From Terriglobus sp. (GTDB taxonomy: Bacteria > Acidobacteriota > Terriglobia > Terriglobales > Acidobacteriaceae): a stretch of DNA of 5,172 nucleotides. The translations under genes were made by a program, and so were the position numbers. The notes beneath the pieces were generated by a model. That model had not been told where the DNA came from. It did no database searches and saw nothing but the letters and a program-made list of their open reading frames with translations. Where the stretch lies: contig JAHFTZ010000208.1 of the NCBI GenBank assembly GCA_023265355.1, positions 1 through 5,172 on the forward strand. The letters are read 5' to 3'. Positions 1 to 4,331 of the stretch are shown here, piece after piece (within the stretch, counting starts at the first letter, position 1; each line of letters opens with the position of its first letter).

Positions 1-676
1 CGCGCATCCGATTAGGGCTAACACCCGCACCAACCAGAGCGTTCTCCGCGGCATTGGCACGATTCTCGCCGAGGGCCAGGTTGTACTCCGCCGATCCGCG
101 TTCATCGCAATACCCGCCGATGACGATCTTGATTGCGGGATGAGCAGCCAGGTAAGAAGCAGCACGCTGTGCCGATGCTGCGGCGTCCGCACGAAGATCA
201 TAGCTGTCGTAATCGAAGAAGACATCCTGCACGTTTTGGTGGAACGCAGCTTCGGAGCCCATATCGCCCTGATTGCTGTTGTCCGCCGTAGGAGCGACGG
301 GAACACGAACGGTCACGCGAACATTTGCTTCCGTCATTCCGCCAGCATCGTTTTTGGCCACAAGGTGGAAATTCGTGGAAGCAGAGGGTGTGACAGTCTG
401 CGTACCGTTCAGATTTACATTGCCGATACCGTCGATGGAAACCGTGGTCGCACCCTGTGTGCGCCAGTTCAGGACCGCCGACTGGCCGAGATCAATAGAC
501 GCGGGATCTGCCGTGAGCGTCGCTGTGGGAACGCTCTCTGTTGCAGTGCTGGGCAGTGGCGCTGGTGGAGGCGCGCTAGCTTTTTTATGGCATCCGCTGA
601 GGACCAGAGCTCCAAGGGCAAGAGCCATCAGTGCATTACGTTGTACCCTTGCTGCCGTTAATTTCGTGTCGATCAT
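1..676 (-). CDS. pal: Pal, peptidoglycan-associated outer-membrane lipoprotein, with an Ig-like insert (partial, C-terminus missing)
   Basis: This is the outer-membrane lipoprotein of the Tol-Pal system, which binds peptidoglycan and is handled by TolB and TolA. The 225 visible residues start at ATG 676-674, with GGAGGG 10 nt upstream. Residues 1-28 are a lipoprotein signal with lipobox L-S-G-C (Cys29); residue +2 is His, not Asp, which fits outer-membrane sorting. An Ala/Pro-rich tether (30-50) leads to a beta-rich Ig-like stretch (about 50-126), and then an OmpA-like domain starts near 148 (VFFDYDSYDLR). The peptidoglycan motif YCDERGSAEYNLALGENRA spans 189-207; D191 and R206 have the 15-residue spacing of the diaminopimelate-binding Asp/Arg pair of OmpA domains. 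The gene runs off the left edge, so the last part of the OmpA domain and the stop codon are missing. It is the last gene seen in the operon, 66 nt after tolB. The family call is firm; the Ig-like fold is inferred. Confidence 0.96.
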   Translation of the reverse strand, partial: MIDTKLTAARVQRNALMALALGALVLSGCHKKASAPPPAPLPSTATESVPTATLTADPASIDLGQSAVLNWRTQGATTVSIDGIGNVNLNGTQTVTPSASTNFHLVAKNDAGGMTEANVRVTVRVPVAPTADNSNQGDMGSEAAFHQNVQDVFFDYDSYDLRADAAASAQRAASYLAAHPAIKIVIGGYCDERGSAEYNLALGENRANAAENALVGAGVSPNRMR

Positions 677-686
677 CTTTCTCTTT

Positions 687-692
687 CCCTCC
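687..692 (-). promoter_or_regulatory. Ribosome binding site of pal
   Basis: On the minus strand this reads GGAGGG, with a 10-nt spacer to the ATG at 676. It is a strong Shine-Dalgarno match. It fixes the Pal start ahead of the signal peptide and argues against the in-frame Met17 inside the hydrophobic segment. Confidence 0.75.
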
Positions 693-708
693 GCGGAACG
701 CGTTCTGT

Positions 709-723
709 GTGGCGGCAAGCCAC
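709..723 (-). repeat. Small inverted repeat in the tolB-pal gap
   Basis: GTGGC and GCCAC form a perfect 5-bp stem with a 5-nt loop, 33-47 nt upstream of the pal start codon. GAAC/GTTC (724-727 with 696-699 or 702-705 nearby) could extend it imperfectly. No T-run follows, so it is not an intrinsic terminator. It may be a weak mRNA structure between two cistrons, or chance. Confidence 0.3.
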
Positions 724-742
724 GTTCGTATTCAAGCTTAAC

Positions 743-2074
743 TTACTTCCAGCTCCAGTTCGGCATATCGTTCGCACCGTTGGTGCTAAGTTTGTGGCGC
801 TGCGTTCCATCTGCCAGCATGGTCCATATCTCCCAGCGGCCACCGGAGTTGCTGGCATAGACGATGTGCCGTCCATCGGGCGACCACGACGGGAAGTCGC
901 ATCGGCCTGTGTCGTGCGTCAACTGGATCCAGCGTTTGGTCGCAATCTCCATGACGTAGATGTCCTGACCACCGGGAGCGCCGGGGCCGTATTTACGATC
1001 CCAGGCGAAGGTCAGAAACTGGCCGTTAGGAGACCAGGACGGGGAAGTCGCATAGCCTCCATCGGTCATGCGAGTGACACCTGCGCCGTCCGCATCCATC
1101 GTGTAGAGCTGTGGCAGTCCGGTCCGACCGCTGATCCAGGCGATCTGCGAGCCCGTCTTGGGATTCCAGACAGGCGAAACATCCGGTCCACGGAAGCTCG
1201 TCACACGTCGAGGCCCGCTGCCATTCGCATCCGCAATCCATATCTCGGGATCACCCGAGCGAGACGAAGAGTAGGCGATCTGCGCCCCATTCGCACTCCA
1301 TGCAGGGGAGAGATTTGTGCCCGACGCTGCCGGGAATGCAACCATCCGATTCAGGAGAAGCGAGAACACACGGATCTGAAATCCTTCGCGTCCGAGCGAG
1401 GAAAACGCGATCCGCGAGTTGTCCGGCGAGATGCGTGGAGAGAGAGAGACCGTTCCGAGATGTGTAACCGGGTGCGGATTCGCGCCGTCGTAGTCCATCA
1501 TCCAGATCTCTTTGCTGCCCGCTCCACCATGAACGTAAACGATCTTGGTCTCGGCGATACCGGGAATGCCACCACCGAGCCGAAGAATGATCTCGTCGGC
1601 AAACTTATGTGCGATATCGCGCGCGCTGTTGTCGTTTGCGTCTTCCGCGTACTGCTTGCCCAGTACCTGCGGATACTGCGTGTTCTTGGCGTCGAAGAGC
1701 CAGCCATTGACGATCAACCGTCCGCTCTTAATGCCGAGCGAGCCGAAGGCCACCATGGCAGCGTTCGTGGGATTCGCGCTCCACTGCGTGACGTTCATCT
1801 CGCTGGGAGCACCGGGTGTCAGCTGCGGCAGAAGGCTCTTCGAAACGAGATCAAAGATTCCAGCCTGCGCCAGGTCGGCGTAGAGAACCAAATCAAAGGT
1901 CGCCTTCAGTGCCGCAGAGTCGGCGCTGAGCGGCTTGAAGTCGGCGGCGGCAACGCGGATGCGATCCACGCCTTTTTCGGTACCTGTAAAAACGTTATCC
2001 TGCGCAGACCCGTACCGCGAGAATGCGGCAAAGGCAACGACGATCATCACAAACTTGCTTAGGCGAGAACTCAT
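743..2074 (-). CDS. tolB: TolB, periplasmic beta-propeller protein of the Tol-Pal system
   Basis: TolB is a periplasmic protein that binds Pal and TolA and governs how Pal engages peptidoglycan. It is 443 residues, close to the usual size (E. coli about 430). Residues 1-24 are a Sec signal peptide with a likely G-S-A|Q-D cleavage site. Residues about 35-170 form the TolB N-terminal domain (DRIRVAAADF near 37-46, then the FDLVLYADLAQAGIFDLV segment near 60-77). Residues about 177-443 form the propeller, with repeated PD40-type motifs: LSPRISPDNSRIAFSS (211-226), LSPAWSANGAQIAYSS (255-270), VSPVWNPKTGSQIAWIS (299-315), TSPSWSPNGQFLTFAWD (343-359) and FPSWSPDGRHIVYASN (394-409), each followed by an xIW/xLY/xIYxMxxDG-like strand. 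The ATG at 2074 is preceded by GAGAGGTG only 3 nt away, an unusually short spacer; the next in-frame ATG (Met10) has no Shine-Dalgarno match and would shorten the signal peptide. It lies 34 nt after the tolA-like gene. Confidence 0.97.
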   Translation of the reverse strand: MSSRLSKFVMIVVAFAAFSRYGSAQDNVFTGTEKGVDRIRVAAADFKPLSADSAALKATFDLVLYADLAQAGIFDLVSKSLLPQLTPGAPSEMNVTQWSANPTNAAMVAFGSLGIKSGRLIVNGWLFDAKNTQYPQVLGKQYAEDANDNSARDIAHKFADEIILRLGGGIPGIAETKIVYVHGGAGSKEIWMMDYDGANPHPVTHLGTVSLSPRISPDNSRIAFSSLGREGFQIRVFSLLLNRMVAFPAASGTNLSPAWSANGAQIAYSSSRSGDPEIWIADANGSGPRRVTSFRGPDVSPVWNPKTGSQIAWISGRTGLPQLYTMDADGAGVTRMTDGGYATSPSWSPNGQFLTFAWDRKYGPGAPGGQDIYVMEIATKRWIQLTHDTGRCDFPSWSPDGRHIVYASNSGGRWEIWTMLADGTQRHKLSTNGANDMPNWSWK

Positions 2075-2108
2075 ACACCTCTCATGATAGTCGTTCCGTG
2101 GCTAATTG

Positions 2109-2897
2109 TTACTTAGGATCGAAGTAGTACTGCACATTGATGTAGCTTCCCGAATACCCGTCTGGAAGTGGGCCGAAGGTATCGATGTGCTGCAGGGCGC
2201 GGATCGCGCTCTGGTCCAGAGATGCATCGCCGCTTGGTTTGGCGATCTGGATCTGCGAGGGCGTGCCGTCCCGTTCTACGCGAAAGGTGATGTAAACGCG
2301 ATGTCCCGGAGCGCTCTTATCCAGCAAAGCCGTATACCACTGCTGCGCGACCTTCTGCGTGAGCTGCTTGACGTAATAGGCGTACCGCTGGCCGAATGCG
2401 GAGTCGGTTACATTCGTCGAAGCCGTGCCGACCTTGGTGTCCACGGCGCTCATGGCCACCTTGACGCCGCCGGTTTCGCCCGTCTGTGCACGATCCGGAA
2501 CGGGCTTGGTGGGTTGCGGCCTTTGTACGGCAGGCGTCGGTTTTTCAGCGACCTTGGGAGGCGTCTTCACCGGCTTCTTCACGACGACGGGAATATCTTT
2601 TGGCGAGGGTGGAGGTTCTACTTTTTCCTTCGCCGTGATCGGTGCAGGGGAGGGCGTCTCCGAGGCCAGAACGCTATCGTCCTTGACGGGCTGCTTTGGG
2701 GGAAGAGGCAGCGCACTGACCATCGTGGCTTGAATTGCGGTCGCCTGTTCTGACCGGTCGCCCCAGCTGTCTCCCTTCTTATGGAAGAACGATCCCGCAC
2801 CGACGATCACACCGAACGCAACGCCGTGCAGCACAAGCGCCGTCACCAGACTGGATCCGGTTTTGTCCTCGCGCTTCTTCTCGGTCATGGTCGGCAA
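2109..2897 (-). CDS. tolA: TolA/TonB-type energy-transducing protein of the Tol-Pal operon
   Basis: This inner-membrane-anchored protein should link the TolQR motor to TolB/Pal. It has 262 residues from the TTG start, or 259 from ATG 2888. A short basic cytoplasmic tail (1-14) is followed by one transmembrane helix (about 17-38, with H24 inside). A Pro/Lys-rich periplasmic linker (about 63-135, rich in PP, KP and TP) and a Gly/Thr/Ser-rich stretch (about 139-168) lead to a TonB/TolA C-terminal domain (about 171-262: YYVKQLTQKVAQQWY, FRVERDGTPSQIQIAKPSGDASLDQSAIRAL, YINVQYYFDPK). Position in the operon says TolA; the short extended linker and C-terminal domain look like TonB, since E. coli TolA is over 400 residues with a long helical domain. 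I call it the TolA functional equivalent, but its sequence family could be annotated TonB. TTG is preferred because GGAG sits 9 nt upstream of it, against 18 nt for the ATG. Confidence 0.9.
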   Translation of the reverse strand: MPTMTEKKREDKTGSSLVTALVLHGVAFGVIVGAGSFFHKKGDSWGDRSEQATAIQATMVSALPLPPKQPVKDDSVLASETPSPAPITAKEKVEPPPSPKDIPVVVKKPVKTPPKVAEKPTPAVQRPQPTKPVPDRAQTGETGGVKVAMSAVDTKVGTASTNVTDSAFGQRYAYYVKQLTQKVAQQWYTALLDKSAPGHRVYITFRVERDGTPSQIQIAKPSGDASLDQSAIRALQHIDTFGPLPDGYSGSYINVQYYFDPK

Positions 2898-2903
2898 GAG
2901 CTG

Positions 2904-3308
2904 CTACTCCGTTAGAGGTTGGGTCACGATGCTGATGTTGGTAATGCCTGCCTGCTTCACCGCATCCATTACGCTGGCGAAAGCGCCGAATGGAACCTTT
3001 TCATCCGCCCGCAGATAGATGACCTTCTTTGCAGGATTGCCCGAACGAAGCAGGGAAGGAAGATCGTGCACGTTCACCGGTTTGTCCTGCAGAAAGACTC
3101 TCTGTTCCTTATCAATAGACACCACCGTGCGCTCTTCGGTGAGCTGATTCACTGTGCGCGTCTTGGGAACGGCTACATCGATACCGCTCTGCAGCACCGG
3201 CGCTGTCAGCATGAAGATCAGCAGAAGCACCAGCACTACGTCGACCAGCGGCGTGATGTTGATGTCCGCCAGCGAGGAGTGCGTTCGACCGCCGCTTGAA
3301 AATGCCAT
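2904..3308 (-). CDS. tolR: TolR/ExbD-family motor subunit
   Basis: This is the ion-channel and peptidoglycan-facing subunit of the TolQR proton-driven motor. It has 134 residues, typical of the family (about 140). A short cytoplasmic N-terminus (1-20, with the conserved DINITPLVD signature at 15-23) precedes one transmembrane helix (about 21-39). That helix carries the invariant proton-carrying Asp at residue 23 (PLVDVVLVLLLIFM), equivalent to D23 of E. coli TolR. Residues 40-134 form the periplasmic ExbD/TolR domain (VAVPKTRTVNQL, VVSIDKEQRVFLQDKPV, VIYLRADEKVPFGAFASVMDAVKQAGI, ISIVTQ). The ATG at 3308 has GGAG 7 nt upstream. It lies between tolQ (51 nt) and the tolA-like gene (6 nt), so the tolR name rests on operon context; the sequence alone does not separate TolR from ExbD. 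Confidence 0.95.
   Translation of the reverse strand: MAFSSGGRTHSSLADINITPLVDVVLVLLLIFMLTAPVLQSGIDVAVPKTRTVNQLTEERTVVSIDKEQRVFLQDKPVNVHDLPSLLRSGNPAKKVIYLRADEKVPFGAFASVMDAVKQAGITNISIVTQPLTE
2907..2910 (-). promoter_or_regulatory. Ribosome binding site of the tolA-like gene, inside the end of tolR
   Basis: GGAG on the minus strand overlaps the last codons of tolR (ACG GAG TAG). It lies 9 nt before TTG 2897 and 18 nt before ATG 2888. The spacing favours the TTG start, but the ATG cannot be excluded. The overlap with the tolR end suggests translational coupling. Confidence 0.5.
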
Positions 3309-3313
3309 GGAAA

Positions 3314-3319
3314 CTCTCC
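3314..3319 (-). promoter_or_regulatory. Ribosome binding site of tolR
   Basis: The minus strand reads GGAGAG, then TTTCC, then ATG at 3308. GGAG lies 7 nt before the start codon, good spacing that supports the chosen TolR start. Confidence 0.7.
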
Positions 3320-3328
3320 GTAACTCTA

Positions 3329-3367
3329 TCGGCCTGGAACTCGACCTAGAACGCTCGTACTAGAACG
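3329..3367. repeat. Degenerate short direct repeats at the tolQ-tolR junction
   Basis: On the plus strand TCGGCCTGGAAC (3329-3340) is followed directly by TCGACCTAGAAC (3341-3352), matching at 10 of 12 positions. CTAGAACG then occurs at 3346-3353 and again at 3360-3367, over the tolQ stop codon. The block fills most of the 51-nt gap between tolQ and tolR. No function is evident; it could be a small slippage duplication or chance. Confidence 0.4.
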
Positions 3368-4145
3368 TAGTGGTGCGGCGACGCTGTTCTTCTGCTGCAG
3401 GGGGCGCTGCCGGAGCGGCAGCGGCGTTTTCAATTGCGTTCAAAAGCTCGCGCGCAAAGTCATCCATGCGTCCGCCCATATCGCGCAGGCGGGCGGCGAA
3501 TTGGTTGTAGCCCACGAGCGCGGGGACGGCAACGACGAGCCCGGCTGCGGTTGTAATCAGCGCCTCGGAGATACCGGGAGCCACAGCCCGCAGCGTCGCC
3601 GCGCCTGCGGTGCCAAGACCGTGAAACGCATCGATAATGCCCATCACAGTTCCGAAGAGGCCGATAAACGGGGCCGCTGCTGCAATCGTTGCAAGCCATG
3701 TCAGGCGGCTTTCCATGCCGGAGAGAGCTTCGCTGGCCGCCGTTTGTGCGGCACGTTCAAGGCCCTGGGGATTTCTGGGCAGACCACGTCCGCCCGTTTG
3801 CCGCTGGTACTCGTCTGCGATTTCGGTAAAGACAGCGACCAGCGGGCTCGGCTTGAACTGGTCCGCAACCGTAGCGATCTCACCCAGGCGGGTGGATTTG
3901 CGGAACGCCCGCAGAAAGCGTTGGCTCTGTACCTGAGCTTTGCGAAATGTCTGCCACTTCGTGATCATGATCGTCCACGAAAAGATGCTGCAGATCAGCA
4001 GGAGCACCAGCACCGTGAGTGCCGTCGGTCCGCTGTTGTGCACCATTTCCAGCAATGCGGAGGAGTTTTGCGGTGCAGCCGTGACGGGAACGGCCGCCAG
4101 ATCGTCCTGCAGAAGAAGGGCTAAAGGTAAAAGAGAAACCACCAT
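3360..4145 (-). CDS. tolQ: TolQ/ExbB-family proton-channel motor subunit
   Basis: This inner-membrane subunit forms the TolQ ring around TolR and powers the TolA-like protein with the proton motive force. It has 261 residues from ATG 4145. After a short hydrophobic/polar N-terminus, transmembrane helix 1 is at about 41-62 (TALTVLVLLLICSIFSWTIM). A cytoplasmic segment (about 63-150) follows, then helix 2 with the family signature APFIGLFGTVMGIIDAF (158-174) and helix 3 with ISEALITTAAGLVVAVPA (192-209). T166 and T199 align with the channel threonines T145 and T178 of E. coli TolQ. An Ala/Pro-rich tail (240-261) ends in RRRTTTF. Start choice: the frame is open back to TTG 4175, which would add 10 polar residues; ATG 4145 is preferred although only a G-run (4150-4154) precedes it, 4 nt away. 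TolQ is chosen over ExbB because tolB and pal follow. It is the first operon gene, divergent from recN. Confidence 0.94.
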   Translation of the reverse strand: MVVSLLPLALLLQDDLAAVPVTAAPQNSSALLEMVHNSGPTALTVLVLLLICSIFSWTIMITKWQTFRKAQVQSQRFLRAFRKSTRLGEIATVADQFKPSPLVAVFTEIADEYQRQTGGRGLPRNPQGLERAAQTAASEALSGMESRLTWLATIAAAAPFIGLFGTVMGIIDAFHGLGTAGAATLRAVAPGISEALITTAAGLVVAVPALVGYNQFAARLRDMGGRMDDFARELLNAIENAAAAPAAPPAAEEQRRRTTTF

Positions 4146-4257
4146 CGTGCCCCCAGTGTACCGTTCGCCCTGCAAAAAATCTGGAAAGCTGCTGATCGAA
4201 GCTCAGCGGACGAACCTTGGCAGATGCGTCCAAAGGTCCTAGAGAGGTATGTTGACC

Positions 4258-4290
4258 GCAGGCGAACATCAGGCGGCAATGTTCGCCTGC
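4258..4290. repeat. Perfect 12-bp inverted repeat upstream of recN (possible operator)
   Basis: The left arm GCAGGCGAACAT (4258-4269) and right arm ATGTTCGCCTGC (4279-4290) are exact reverse complements, separated by CAGGCGGCA (4270-4278). The dyad ends 41 nt before the recN ATG and just upstream of a -10-like TATCCT. The inner arms CGAACAT and ATGTTCG are the two halves of the Bacillus-type LexA box, but 9 bp apart instead of adjoining. No T-run follows in either direction, so it does not look like an intrinsic terminator. It may be an operator, a cruciform or RNA hairpin in the recN leader, or a copy of a dispersed repeat. Confidence 0.8.
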
Positions 4291-4317
4291 CTTTCGCTCT
4301 GCTATCCTGCACCCAAC

Positions 4318-4323
4318 AAAGGG
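4318..4323 (+). promoter_or_regulatory. Ribosome binding site of recN
   Basis: AAAGGG lies 8 nt before the ATG at 4332 and supports that start. It runs into a 10-bp palindrome (AGGGATCCCT, 4320-4329), which might weakly mask the site in mRNA, although palindromes of this size often occur by chance. Confidence 0.6.
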
Positions 4324-4331
4324 ATCCCTAC

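Larger units (their letters stand above)
4146..4331. promoter_or_regulatory. Divergent tolQ / recN intergenic region
   Basis: This 186-nt region must hold the start signals for the Tol-Pal operon (leftward) and recN (rightward). For recN, a TATCCT at 4303-4308 could be a -10 element, with a weak TGTTCG at 4280-4285 as -35 (17-bp spacer); this -35 would lie in the right arm of the 4258-4290 palindrome. I found no convincing -35/-10 pair for tolQ. A second, imperfect stem is ACCTTGG (4214-4220) with CCAAAGGT (4230-4237), which has one bulged base and a 9-nt loop. An A6 run lies at 4174-4179. The promoter assignments are inference. Confidence 0.6.

Noticed and set aside
140..860. Two overlapping plus-strand open frames across pal and the tolB-pal gap
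   Set aside because: They lie antisense to a well-supported Pal, have low-complexity Arg/Ala/Cys-rich translations and no family resemblance.
707..2062. A 451-codon open frame on the plus strand, antisense to nearly all of tolB
   Set aside because: Its translation is Arg/His-rich with no recognisable domain, and it lies opposite a clear TolB. Long antisense frames are expected opposite GC-rich coding sequence.
3501..4124. A 207-codon plus-strand open frame opposite tolQ
   Set aside because: It is antisense to the conserved TolQ signatures, and its Cys/His/Arg-rich translation matches nothing I know.
4146..4175. TolQ starting at TTG 4175 (10 residues longer)
   Set aside because: The added residues are polar, the TTG has no Shine-Dalgarno match, and ATG 4145 leads directly into the usual TolQ N-terminus.
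4263..4285. A direct call of a LexA box
   Set aside because: The half-sites match, but 13 nt separate CGAAC from GTTCG where the known box has 4. It is therefore reported as an inverted repeat with a hypothesis, not as an operator.
4258..4290. Intrinsic terminator reading of the 12-bp palindrome
   Set aside because: No T-run follows the stem on either strand, and the site lies between two divergent starts, where no transcript needs to end.
4320..4329. AGGGATCCCT palindrome at the recN ribosome binding site as a regulatory hairpin
   Set aside because: It is a self-complementary 10-mer with no loop, so it cannot form a normal hairpin within one RNA, and it is short enough to be chance.
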